DNA from: Neurospora tetraspora
Lineage: Eukaryota > Ascomycota > Sordariomycetes > Sordariales > Sordariaceae
Assembly: GCF_033439725.1 (NCBI RefSeq)
Contig: NW_026944384.1
Span: 1,612,001-1,676,000, forward strand
Direction of reading: 5' to 3'
Length of the DNA: 64,000 nucleotides
In this document: positions 9,820-21,390 of the stretch, in pieces
Numbering within the stretch: position 1 is the first letter of the stretch
Layout of the letters: the number at the start of each line of letters is the position of its first letter
Program-made: the position numbers and the translations under genes
Notes under the pieces: generated by a model
The model's input: the letters and a program-made list of their open reading frames with translations, nothing else
Database searches by the model: none
Told to the model about the DNA's origin: nothing

Positions 9820-12698
9820 AGTAAGAACGAAGACAGGCAGAGTGATGATGGGGCCGACAACGACAAGAGACTCGAGTGGTCTTCGCTGGCATTGTGGCTC
9901 ATGATGGATTCGACCACAGGGGTATGGTACGAAGGGTAATTTCCTAATCAGGAGGTTTGCCCACATGATAGCTGCACTTGCAGTCGATACTGTCCCAAGG
10001 AGGGTGTGCGGGATGCGTCTCTAGATCCGAAGAGGCAGAGCCAAGCTGTCAGCTCTGTGATTGTGAACAGCTCCATGCTGAGAGGCATCAGAGTATTGAA
10101 TGGCTGCAGGACGGGTCTCCTTATGCAATCATTGATTGGGTGTTGAATCTGGAGCTGGCAGGAAGAGGCGTGACTACGCGACAGATCAGAAGACGTGCAG
10201 GAGTGAGGACTACAATATCGCAAAGTTGATGCTCCCACATCCCGGACCACACTTGAGATAGTGTTTGTGGAATATAGGACGACTGCCCCAACGGAAACTG
10301 TACCCAAAAATGGTTCAAAGACTGGGTAGAACCATGTAGATTCTGTAGTCTGTTCCAGTTCCAGGTGAAGACTGGCGGTAAACAGACTCCTTAGCAGCTC
10401 TTTGTCTGCTTCGTTCGAACTGCTCTCCTTGATAATCTAAGCGTCCGGGTAGCGGCGGGAACTGCATGCTGGCTTTAGGGGCGGGCGCTTGAACAGCACA
10501 CATACGAAAGAATGGAGAAAGGTGAAGTTGTACAAGCTTGGGAGGCGTATGGCATGTGGTGTGTAAGACTTGGTTTAAGGTGACACCGAGAGGTCGCTCG
10601 GATACATACAGAGGAAGACTGTATAGTGAAGGAGGGGGATACAGAATCACACGTGAAGTCTATAAACATATCAGCCATCTGTCAGGGCGCTTGGTATAGG
10701 GAGGGTATGGTGGTGGCTGAAGGGCTCATCAGATGGGAGAAAGGAAAACGAGAAGCAAACCAGACTGGGGCGAGCTCGTCTTCGATGGTGTTTTCCATGG
10801 GAATTTTTGAATCATCTTTAGCTCTGTGTGTCAAAGTAAGAGTGGCCAGGTTCAAAGCGATCTTCAAGCTTTACGAGAAGGGCGTTTGCACAAACTGGGG
10901 GACTGTGTTCTTTGTCGATGACGCGATTCCAAGGGTCATTGCCTGAAAAAAGCTGTGGGCACTCGCTCGAAGCAGGGGCCTGCATATTGTAATTAAATTG
11001 CCTGTAGAACCGTTGCCACGTTGCAGTGTCGTCGATGTGGAAGAGGGAGAGAGCAAGAGGAAGAGATGAAGTGAGGTTGAGTTGGAGGCTCGGGAAGAGT
11101 TTCATTGGGCGCTGCTTGGCGCGATACCCTTTCTGTTAATGTCACCCTGCTGGGAGACCCCTGTAGATCGCTGTAGCTGCAGAAGTGGTACCGTAGAGCG
11201 AGCCCTGTAAGGAGCTCATTGATCGCACTGTGGAAAAGACAAAGATAGCGCTATTCAACTGGAATGCGGAAGAGATGGTCCCGTCAAAGTCTCTTCATTC
11301 GTGAGGTTCGTGAACCTCGTGATTTTCAAACACAAACATCTCTCAACGAGAGGACACGAAGAAACAATCAACGCGCTGCTTCAGGCAGTCATACAGTGCT
11401 ACCAATGCATCGACGCTGTCAAGGATGCAGGAACACGTTCAGCGGGGTATCTCTACGTGTGCTTCGGACACTCGGGGATTTTCATGTTCACCTCACCTTC
11501 GACTTCGACCTTGACAACACCGGACTTTGTGATCCGCGGGTTCCAACGTCATGCTCGACCGCCTATTTCCTCCCAAATCCGATCAGGCCCGATCAATAAT
11601 CCACACAGACGAGGCAGAAACAGAGACCATGGGAAAGCTTATTTCCTTCGCCGGCAGGGAATGGGACATTGAAGGCGTTCGCCATGGATATTGAGAAGTA
11701 AAATCAGTGGACAGAATAGCCAAGTGTCTCGGGCACCGGCATTCAGACCGGCATCTCGCTGAACTATCGTCGGGGTTTTCTGACCACCGACCCTGCAATG
11801 TGGCTTGACTCCAGAGACTCTTTCGCTTCCAGCGGCTCGGAAACCGAGGAGGACGGTCGCCTTGGGAATTCCAGAGCGAGTTCAAGCCACAGGACCGGCG
11901 CGCGCGAGACATCTCACGATGCCGGACTCGGATACGAAAGACAGATCACCATCCAGGCGGGTGTGTAACCGTTCAGCAGGCGAGCGACTACCCGGGCAAC
12001 AGTAGTCCCCCGTTCGTTTTTCCGAGGTGGATGTTCTTCATGGCTCAGCCTTTGGGGCTTGCTATCGGTGAGCAGTGCTGAGATTATGGGAGTATTTTTG
12101 TGGGCGAACTTTCTTGTCATGGAAAGATTTGCCCTGAATCACTTCATGTTGGCTGCCTTGGTGGTACGGATTATGAGTCCAGGTAATGGGCCCAGCAACT
12201 TGGTTCCTTCCCTTGTCTCACTCAAAATCTCCGAGGCAAACTTTCCCGAGATCTTAATTCTAACTTCACTACAGCAGGCGGCCCTGATCGGGACATAGGG
12301 CAACACCGTCAAGTGATGGTGAGCTATCCGGAAAGTTGGACTTGATGGGTTGACTCCAGAGTCAACTAAGATCCAACCCGTTCGACAAGCCTATCCATTT
12401 GCTGTTGTCGGTTTCCCGCCTAATGATGATATCTTTACTTGGTACATGGCAATCTGTCCATCAACGCGAGGGCAACCGAAATAGAAAATTTTACCAAAAC
12501 TTGCACGTGGGCCCCCTCTCAAACCAGGTTGAGTAATGAGGCTCGATTATCTGGTTGTTTTGTCCATCAATGGAGCCAGTCTCCTAGAGAACCAACCGGT
12601 ACGTCCACTATCTGATGTAGAGTCTTTTGGAGATTATGTGCTGAAAGCACCTGTATGGATTGAGACTTACACATCTCGCTTCTCTTGACAGCATTAAC

Positions 12699-12790
12699 AC
12701 CGAGATACTTGGCGTGAACAAACCGAGATACTTGGCGTGAACAAACCGAGATACTTGGCGTGAACAAACCGAGATACTTGGCGTGAACAA
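12699..12790. repeat. 23-bp tandem repeat, four perfect units
   Basis: The unit ACCGAGATACTTGGCGTGAAC plus AA is repeated four times without interruption, starting at 12699, 12722, 12745 and 12768. The copies are identical or nearly so, which points to a recent expansion. No gene spans it. Confidence 0.92.
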
Positions 12791-14182
12791 GCAGTCGCGG
12801 TGTCTCGGAAACCCTCATGCATACCCGTCAGCAGTTGAGACTCGCGTCAACGGGCCTCTGGTGCAGGAGGTTATCCAGAAGAAGTCGAGACCCGAGGCTA
12901 TCATTACCGCGTGAGCGCCTCTCATGCATACCCCGTAAACAAAATCAGCCTTAACGCCAACGTTAATGCATATTGAGGTTGCGCCAAATCCTCCAGTACC
13001 TTACATTAGGTCCCGAGAAGTCGTGGCACTCGACTATCTAGGCCAAGACTGACTATTACCTACTACCGGCGACGCATTCAGCTACTGTAGCTCAGCCTAG
13101 CTGTGCCCGATATTGACAGAAACCGCAGTTTGATATGTTACACTACGTCCATGTGCCATACCTATCGTCTAGCTGCGGATACGGAATTTTCCTCCAACTC
13201 AAACGAGGCGCGGATGAAGGGCAGACGATGAAGGAATGAAAGGCGAAGGGAGGCAGCAGCGTGCAACTCATATGCCCGAGCTGGCTGACTGTAAGTTCCC
13301 AATACCTCGCATGAAATGGACTAGGCCTTCCAGACTTCGTGAGCTACCAAAAACGATAGCAAGTCTATGGCCTTGGAACTGCTTCATCAAGACTGGCTTG
13401 TCGTCCCTCTTTAGGAGCATAAGCAGCTGATAAACCCACACTTGAGCCACGACAACCGTCAGACGCAGGTGCCCATTTTCTTTGCATATTCAAATTCCGA
13501 ACATCGGGGACAATGGGAGAGTACTCTTCCCAAGAATGGAAGGCATACCCACATGCAATCTGTAGGCATGCAGACTGTCAAATTTCAGGCATATGCTCAA
13601 AACCGCAAGAATATGCCCTGGGCTAGAAGCGTCCGTCCATGAAACGTTTCACATATCAGCGAATACGCCACGCATCCAGATATGGAGATCCTTCAACGTT
13701 GGCGAATATGCAAAGTACGAACACAGCACTTAGCTCTAAATGTCCCCAAAGAGATCCCACTAACGCCCAGCAAGCTGGGAATAGTTGCTGCTGTACTATG
13801 TCACACTACTCCTGCTGCCTTGCCTTATCACCGGGCTTAGACGTGACAGGAGGAGGAGGAAGGAGAGGAAAGCATGATGTGCCAAGATCCGATTCAATAT
13901 CGTCAGCAGCCATCGGAAACTCTCAACACCATATTGAGAGTCTTCGGGTCTTTAATTCCAGCTTTAGGATCTCTTCATCGTAGTAGGCGAGCGGCATAAG
14001 AAGCAGACCCTGTGGGATCCACCTATCCTTTTTCAAGTTAACTTCTCACAAAAACCCATTTCACTCTATGCAGTGACCTTCAATATCGCCCAAAACAAGA
14101 GTCAACATTTGAACGACGTTGAAGTTTGTCCTCGAGTCCCTTTGCGTCGACTTTATAGGCACATGAAACTCAATAAACAATC

Positions 14183-14301
14183 ACATACGACCATACCCAC
14201 TGGAAAACTCGGGATCCCGTCCGCTCTCCCATAGATAAGCCAGTGAGGGCCAGACTAGTAGTTGGGTCGGTGACGACCAGCGAATCCCTGGTGTTGTATG
14301 T
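14183..14301 (+). rRNA. 5S ribosomal RNA
   Basis: 119 nt beginning ACATACGACCATACCCACTG and ending GTGTTGTATGT. The ends pair as helix I (ACATAC with GTATGT). The internal AGTAGTTGGGTCGGTGACGA region and CCAGCGAATCCC near the 3' end are typical fungal 5S. A run of eight T follows (14301-14308), the RNA polymerase III terminator. It is a free-standing gene, as in Neurospora-type genomes where 5S genes are dispersed. Three copies in this window are complete and identical by eye. Confidence 0.95.
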
Positions 14302-14308
14302 TTTTTTT
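14301..14308 (+). terminator. Pol III T-run terminator
   Basis: Eight consecutive T directly after the 5S 3' end. Confidence 0.85.
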
Positions 14309-14650
14309 CGTTTTTTGATTCTTCCTCTTTTCACTCTAAAGACCTTTCTGTTTATCTTTCTCCCTTTTCTTCTTTTTTTCTCTTTGTTGTGTCATTTTGT
14401 TGTCCATCTTTGCTGAAACCTCCGCCTACACGAGACAGACAGTCAACGTCAACAAAATGGCAGATCTCCCATGACGGTCGTGAAACCTTGCCTTGAACCG
14501 AGCAACAAGACATACGTCTGCCCAACCTTAAAGTAACAACGTAAAGAGTAGTGACACAATGCATGAACCGCTCGCTCGCTTATCGTACACCCACTCTCAT
14601 CATCTTCACCCTTCTCATCATCCCCAACCAGATACCACACAAACACCCCT

Positions 14651-15580
14651 TCAAGCCTTCTCCTTCTCCTTCTCCTTCTCCTTCTCCTTGACCTCCTCCT
14701 CCCTCAACCTCGCAACCAACTTCTCCATCAAAAACGGACTAAGTCCCAAGCTAAACAGCACAGCCAAATGTTAGCAACACTTTCATTCAACCCACATACC
14801 ACCTCACCTCACCTCACCCAACAAAAATACTCACATCCCCTGATTAGTAACAACCCTATAAGTCCCACTCCCCTGAAACGTCCCCTCCAAAATCTTTCCC
14901 TGGCCATCAACCTCCACGCTCCCAAAGATATCCTCCGGCCAGGCAATCCTCCCAAAATCCACCGGCGTCCTCTCATCACTCAGATGCACCCACCCCCCTC
15001 TACCTGCTCCTCCGGCTCCTCCCTCCGCTGACGCACCGCCGGCGCCTGTATCATTCCCTTTCTTCCCCAACCTCCTGCCTGCGCCGCCAGGTTTACTACC
15101 TGCTGAACCAGGAAGGAAGGAGAAGCCGGCTGGTGAAGCGAAGGCTTGGGCTTGTGATTGAAGACCGGGGTCGGAGTAGGCGTGCTCGGTGAGGACGGCG
15201 TTGAGGATCGAAAGAAAGTGGGGGTTGGTGGTGAAGGATTGGGGGGTGGGGGGGAGGGAGGTGGTGGTGCCGATGGAGAGGGCGGGAGAGGGAGGGGTGG
15301 TGGGGAGGAGGGAGAGGATGTACGATTTTGGGTTGTTGGGCTGGGGGAAGACTTTCTGGGGAGAAGTTAGTAAGGAGTTTGAGTACTATGTGGTGAGGTT
15401 TGGATGGGGGAGGGGAAGGGAGGTGGTGATGTGGTGAGGATGGGCTGTGGTGTAAGTGAGGGGTGGGGTTGGAGGTGGAGGTGGATGACTTACGATGTTG
15501 GGGTTGGAGGGTAAGGTCGTAAATGACCTGATGGCGGTTCGTAGCTGGGGGGCTACACGAAATCTTGTAGCTAGCAACAT
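14651..15580 (-). CDS. Small mitochondrial protein, UPF0651-like
   Basis: Three exons (15580-15494, 15355-14835, 14750-14651) give 235 aa. The N-terminus MLLATRFRVAPQLRTAIRSF is basic and amphipathic, fitting a mitochondrial presequence. The conserved part is near the C-terminus: GWVHLSDERTPVDFGRI, WPEDIFGSV, GTYRVVTNQGILGLSPFLME. This resembles the UPF0651 family (S. cerevisiae YPL107W type), whose biochemical role is unknown to me. The protein ends in a (KE)n tail coded by a simple repeat. The second intron (branch GCTAAC) splits the Ile of NQGIL. The gene is divergent from the DNA polymerase epsilon subunit gene, with about 370 bp between the two starts. Confidence 0.75.
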
Positions 15581-15947
15581 CTTGACTGACTGCTTCTGGA
15601 TATCGAGAATGAAATGGTTGGTGATGGCGTCAAAAGTTAGTTGATGTCACTCTGGTGCTGTTAGGTAGTGCGTCTAAGTACCTGCTGTAGGTACCTCTCT
15701 AGCGCTGCCGGCGGCCACTAGGGTGGCCCTTGATTCCTGTTCCTGACATTGTGGAGCCCGCATTGGCTGAAATCTGGGGTGAGCCCCACCAGAACGCGTC
15801 TGGTCCCCTGCTTCGTTTCTCAATTTACGCGTCTTCCAGACAGTGACATCGACGGCTATCATCACCACGAACACACTGCCAAACGGTCAATTGTACTTGT
15901 CTCTTGTCTTATCGGAGTTTAGTTGAAGTACACAAACCAGATACATC
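15581..15947. promoter_or_regulatory. Shared divergent promoter region
   Basis: 367 bp between the starts of the UPF0651-like gene (minus) and the polymerase epsilon subunit (plus). Both promoters must lie here. No clear TATA box or named operator was recognised. Confidence 0.45.
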
Positions 15948-18552
15948 ATGATTGTCCAAAGTCCCCGCCCAAAGCGGTCGAAAAACGCCCAGACGCCCTC
16001 GGAAGAGAGACCATCAAGACCGCAACCACAAGCAGCCGCCGGCTTCTTTGCGCCCAAGAACCCAGCAGGCCCATCTGACCCGATACCCTCGTCCTCGCCC
16101 GCCTTCGCTACTCCCGTACACCCACTGAAGCCGTTCCAGCCTCCAGTCCTAACAAAAGCCGCAATCCTTCCCATCATCCTTCCTCCAGCGACACTACGAC
16201 CACTCGCCTTCCGAACGTTTACCAAGAAGCACAGCCTAACACTTACATCGACGGCGCTACAAGAGCTCGCAACCTTTATCGGTAGACACTGCGGCTCAGG
16301 ATGGAGGGAAGAAGGCCTGGCCGAAAAGGTGCTAGAAGAGGTGGCAAGGAGTTGGAAGAATCGCAATGGTGGCGTCATCGTGGAAGGGAACAGCCCCGAG
16401 CTGAAAGACATTCTCAAGAACCTCGAGGGTAACATGAGTGGAGGGAAGATCCTGACCGGGCCACGAAGCTTGAGCAGACAAAATAGTCTCTTGCTGGAGC
16501 CCGACCAAGACGAACAACATGCGCATACTCGACTGGGACTCAGGCCTGTGCAGTCATTAACTCGGGAGGATAGCAACGCCAGCTTTGGCATGTCTGGGTT
16601 GGAGTTCACAGAAGAGCCGGAGGACGATTCAGTGAGGGATGTCAGAAGGTGGTTAAAGGTTATACATGCCTTTGATCAACCACGGTTGACGTATAATGTT
16701 GGAAAGAAGCACTTTGAGAGGTATGCCCCCTTATCATCACTTGGACATATGGATTACATCTAACCTGTATAGGGACCCCTCCAAACCCTCCTTACTACCA
16801 GCCGCCTCCCACAAAACCGATGCCTTCCGCAACCGCTACAACGTTATCCACCAGCGCATTCTCCGCAACGAAGCCTTCCAGTCCTCCTCCGTCCAAGGCT
16901 CCAGCCTGCGTCAACGAACCACCGCCAACGGCCTCTCTTCCCATAAGATCACTCCGATAGCCAACCTGCTCGGCCGCCACGGCACCCACCACATGCTGCT
17001 GGGCATGCTTGTTGTCCTCCCCACCGGGTCCCTCGCCATTAGCGATCTAACCGGCACCATCACTCTCGACCTTTCCCACGCTGTCGCCATCCCCGAAGAT
17101 TCTGCCTGGTTCACACCGGGCATGATTGTCCTCATCGACGGCGTCTACGAAGAAGAGGAGGAGACCATGACTATGGGTAATGGTCTCAGTGGCAGCAGCG
17201 GTGTGGGCGGTACCATCGGCGGCCGGTTCCAGGGGTTCTTCATCGGCCAGCCGCCATGCGAAAAGCGCCGGGTTACGCTCGGTGTTAGTGGACCCGACGG
17301 TTCCGGCGCTGATCACACTATTGGCGGCGGGTTCGGCTGGATTGACTTCCTGGGCGTAGGCAGCGAGAGGGCAGTCGGGTCAAAGATGCGCAAGTTGGAG
17401 CACAGGATCCTTCGGCAACCAGCCCTGTTGGAGGATGGCAGGCCGTCGAGGGGTAGGGTGGTGATCATTGGCGAACTGAACCTAGATCAGCCGAGGAGTT
17501 TGCAGGCGCTTAGGAAGATCTTGGGTCTCTATGCCAGTGATCCTGAAGGGTGTACACCTATGACGTTTGTGTTGGCGGGTAACTTCACGCAGCATGCTGT
17601 CATGGCGAGGGGCGGTAGCGGTGGTAGTATCGAGTACAAGGAGTTTTTCGACGCGTTGGCGTCGACACTGGCGGATTTCCCTAGTCTGCTCACGACGGCA
17701 ACCTTCGTCTTCGTGCCGGGTGACAACGACGGGTGGGTGTCTGCCTTCTCTGGCGGTGCGGCAACTCCCTTGCCGAGGAAACCCGTCCCAGATCTGTTCA
17801 CATCCCGCATCAGGAGGGTGTTCGCAGCAGCGAATGCCGAAGGAGGATTAGCCAACCCAGGCAAAGAAACCGAAAAGGACGCCGGTAAAAGGAAAGGCGG
17901 CGAAGCCGTCTGGACAACCAACCCAAGCAGGATAACCCTCTTCGGACCCAGCCACGAAATGCTTCTATTCCGAGATGACATCTCCGCCCGGCTACGACGA
18001 GCTTCTGTCCGTCTTAAGAACACGAGCAAAGCCCCCGTCGAACCGGAACCACCAACATCCAACGACAACGACGACTCGGCGATGGATAACCAATGCCCGC
18101 CCTCCTCCCTCCCCGACGCCCCCGATGCCGACGATGAAGACATGGCAGACACAACCATGACCGACGCCATGGACGTCGATTCTGCCCCTGCTCCTAACCA
18201 AAAGGCTACCATGCTACCTCCACCTTCCATACCCTACGACGTCCTCGCTGCCCGCAAGTTAGTGAAAACTATTCTCGACCAAGGATACCTCGCTCCCTTC
18301 CGGCAGGCTATCAGGCCCGTACACTGGGACTATACCTCCGCTATGTACCTCTACCCGCTGCCGACAGCCATGGTGTTGGTGGATACTACCGCTCCGCCGT
18401 TTTGCGTCACGTATGAGGGGTGTCATGTCATGAATCCGGGGAGCATATTGGTGCCGGGGAGGAAGGGGGCGGCGAGGTGGGTTGAGTATGAGTTACCTGG
18501 AGTGGGAGGGATGGGGACGGGTGGAGGGAGGGTGAGGGAATGTACATTCTGA
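15948..18552 (+). CDS. dpb2: DNA polymerase epsilon subunit B (Dpb2)
   Basis: Second-largest, non-catalytic subunit of the leading-strand replicase. It has an inactive calcineurin-like phosphoesterase fold and links the polymerase to the GINS/CMG helicase (family knowledge). Two exons (15948-16720, 16773-18552) give 850 aa, longer than yeast Dpb2, with low-complexity inserts (SSGVGGTIGG region; Asp-rich stretch near residue 720). Recognisable landmarks are FRNRYNVIHQRILRNEAF, VVIIGELNLD, FVFVPGDNDGW, PSRITLFGPSHEMLLFRDDI, RPVHWDYTSAMYLYPLPTAM and the C-terminal EGCHVMNPGSI. The N-terminal FFAPK segment is conserved in fungal copies. The intron is 52 bp with branch TCTAAC. The reading frame is intact. 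Confidence 0.93.
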
Positions 18553-19378
18553 GGCGGAAGAGAAAGGAGTCTAGGTTCGCAAAAGATCTACGGGGTTGGA
18601 ACAGGCCATAATGGCATTAGGCATTGGATGATTATGTGGGTGGTTGGATTATCGGCAGCCTCGGAGGTAATTGAGATACTTCTGTTTCTTTTCTCGTTGA
18701 TACCAATCTTCAAGGTGCATCCGCTGTTTTTTTCTTTGTGTTGATCAAGTTTCACATTTGCTTTCTGGCGATCTCGTTCTCATACAAGGTTCAGCGAAAG
18801 ACGCTCGAGGGAATTTTGACAGCCATGCAACGACCGAGATCTGTTTTGGACCAGACATATTGTCCGATACACAGAAACTGCATTTGGATCTACTTCCTCA
18901 ACAGGATCCGATGCCGGTTGCACAAGTGTCATAGAGCAAGAATGTGCGTATTGGTTGATGAAACGAATGGCTGAGGCTTTAACAGCGAAACTTGATAAGC
19001 CTCCATACAATACACCAGAGAGCGAACTCGAATCATGCTTCCCCAGACAGGCCTCCATCGATGAAGGACCCCCGAAAACAAGCCACGAAAGTTATCACAG
19101 TTGGTTAGGAAGCTCAAAGGAACGCAGAAAATAACGAAGGAAACGAAGCCACTCTGAAAAGAACGGACCCAAACGACTGTCCGAGATACCTCCCTCGATA
19201 CTAGGTAGCGAGCGTGAATCAGCTTGACAGTCCCAAATCAGAAACCAGAATCAACAACCGACGATCATATCCCACGGGAGGAGACAAGTTGGGTCTCAAA
19301 CCATAGAGTCGTTCTTCGTTTTGGACCAAGCCACACTCGTAAACAAGGCCACACCCGTCGGCGAAGGAGCCAGGTACC
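18553..19378. other. Intergenic, no gene seen
   Basis: Between convergent genes. Short frames near 18,740-19,060 on both strands have no domain or exon structure and are not called. Confidence 0.5.
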
Positions 19379-19857
19379 TTATCGGCCATCGACTCGAGCC
19401 ACGGCCGCGGCGCACCCAGCATCATCCCCATCACCGCCCGCCACACAGCTATCCTGGCCGCCACACCACTCATAGTAAACCCAGCCGTTTCCGTTGTTCG
19501 AAGAGTCGCAGTAGAAGATCGATTCGAAGATGTGGTCGTTGTCATACGGCTGTTGCGTGTTGTTGAGGATGGCGATGAGGTCTGCTTGGGTGTAGCCTGA
19601 GTAAGGTAGATGGTCAAAGTGAAGTTAGCAACAAACTACCTATTGATGTATTACTGTATCTGCATGAAAGTCTAAGGAAAGGAAACCTAGGAAAGGAAAA
19701 GAAACTGTGTTGAAGAGAGGTAAGAGGTAGATGTATGTTTACCTTCGTCATCAATAAGCTGTCGACCGCATTGCATTGCGCCCTCGTCACAGTCGGCTTG
19801 GGCCATGGCGGCGAGGCTGGCGAGGGCGCTGAGCATGAGAGTTGTGAGGCGGCCCAT
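19379..19857 (-). CDS. Small secreted cysteine-rich protein
   Basis: Two exons (19857-19743, 19596-19379) code for 110 aa. The N-terminus MGRLTTLMLSALASLAAMAQA is a signal peptide. The mature part has six cysteines: DCDEGAMQCG, FYCDSSNNG, YEWCGGQDSC and AGC, compatible with three disulfides. The layout (C...CG...Y...I...L...I..S.F.C......C...C..GGDGD...C) matches a widespread family of small secreted fungal proteins of unknown role, often listed as effector candidates. The intron (146 bp) is long for this window; its acceptor is TTACTCAG. The downstream tail AAAVARVDGR is unremarkable. A saprotroph could use such a protein in wall or competitor interactions; this is inference. Confidence 0.75.
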
Positions 19858-20788
19858 TTTGGGCTTTTGGGATGGGTTTTGTTGGGTTTGGTGGTTGAGG
19901 CTGCTTGGTTCTGCGATGTGAATCGTGATGATGGTGTTGAATTTGTTTACGACTGAGAACCTTCAAGTTGGGAACTAGTGTCCCCTTTATACCTCTACCC
20001 AATTGCATTCCCCTGTGGTTCTAGGTGAAGTTCCCTTGGGGTTGATTCTACATACCCCAAAGGACAGCTGTTGACGTGGTGAACTTGTTAGTTGAGCAAA
20101 ACTCGGATCTCCGAGTTGTTGCAAATCGCGTTGGTAAACCCAACCATCTGGCGGAAGTTTTCACCATCCCATATCACCGGAGTACAGCGCTTACTTTCAT
20201 ACAGGCAGATGAAAACAGTTAACGTTCAACATGCTATTGTCGTGCTCAAAGACACTGAAGAAACTTGCAAATAGCAGCCATGAGGAGAAAAAGTTCAGAC
20301 CGGTCAGTGTTTCGAGACTCATATGGTTGGTCGCGAGTCTAACTCAGATCCTTTTGTTTCTTGCACCTTGTTGTCACAGAGAGGTAGAGACGAGCTTCGG
20401 GTGGCACCTCAGAGATGCTCACATTGCGGGATGTGCTACTTTACCCCTTTCTCTCCCCACGGGGTTGAGAAGGAGAGTGAGATGGCACAACGTATCACGT
20501 ACCGAGTACTGCTGTGACCGTCGTAAGTATCCTCAGCTCTAGTGTCATGTTTACCAGTTCAACCAAGTGTCGATGCCGAAGACATGAAACCCATTTTTGC
20601 CAGAATGAGTGGATCTCTAGTGGTAACTGATGGAGACCGAGGTTTAAACCGTTTATATACGGAATGATATCAACTTTCTCGCTTCGATTTAGGAAAAAAA
20701 TAAGTAAATAAGGGACGAAAAGTTGGGAAATCAAACACGATGAATGGCCGAGGAAGAACGGGAGCAGAAATAAAAAGAGAACGAAAAA
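19858..20788. other. Intergenic, no gene seen
   Basis: Upstream region of the secreted-protein gene, then unassigned sequence up to the 5S gene. A small perfect hairpin (ctcggatctccgag) lies near 20,103. No gene is supported. Confidence 0.45.
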
Positions 20789-20907
20789 ACATACAACACC
20801 AGGGATTCGCTGGTCGTCACCGACCCAACTACTAGTCTGGCCCTCACTGGCTTATCTATGGGAGAGCGGACGGGATCCCGAGTTTTCCAGTGGGTATGGT
20901 CGTATGT
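20789..20907 (-). rRNA. 5S ribosomal RNA
   Basis: Reverse complement of the same 119-nt 5S sequence as at 14183, with no difference seen by eye. The 5' end is at 20907. A T-run follows on the minus strand (A-run from 20,784 on the plus strand), serving as terminator. Full length, with helix I ends and internal box intact. Confidence 0.95.
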
Positions 20908-21390
20908 GATATAATTCCTCAGAGACTGCTCTTATGTACCCCTACGAATTGTATGATTGATGAGCATCTGGTGCTTTCTCGCTCATGGTCAAGAGCCAGA
21001 TCACTCCTCGTTCACGAACCCCTAAAAGAATGTATGCAGCGGTGGGATGCAGTAGTTGATGTTGTAGTTATGGCGCTGCCACCCCAATGTATTGTTTTCC
21101 TGTAAAGTCAAAATCAGGAAAGCGAGACCGTATGGGAACTTGCGTCAAGAGGACGGTCTTCCAGCTTTGTCTTCTTCTGGTCGATAACTTGGGGGACCTA
21201 GAATGTACTCCGAAAATTAGAGATGGTCCTCAGTGCGTAATGCTGGTTTCGGTTGTTTCTTAGCTACCAGGAAAAATATGCCATAAAGACACAAGTGACG
21301 AATCCGTTGACGTGAAGCACGGAAGACTAAGAGTAGTTGCTACTTGCCTGAATGATAACTGCTGTCACTGTTCCATGCAGTCCCTTTCCA
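20908..21390. other. Intergenic, no gene seen
   Basis: 5' flank of the 5S gene and 3' flank of the HET-domain gene. No supportable gene. Confidence 0.45.

Larger units (their letters stand above)
9659..14182. other. Gene-poor 4.5-kb interval
   Basis: Many short frames occur (up to about 126 codons) but none has a recognisable domain, a consistent exon chain or a start in good context. A stretch around 11,260-12,300 has several overlapping 60-120-codon plus-strand frames and might be a decayed gene, but I cannot assign a family. The 23-bp tandem repeat at 12,699 lies within it. Base composition is not RIP-like. Confidence 0.5.

Noticed and set aside
11260-12300. Overlapping frames suggesting a gene
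   Set aside because: No ATG-to-stop exon chain and no recognisable family; only mentioned as possibly decayed.
14640-14700. (TTCTCC)n run as a separate repeat element
   Set aside because: It codes for the Lys-Glu tail of the UPF0651-like protein on the minus strand.
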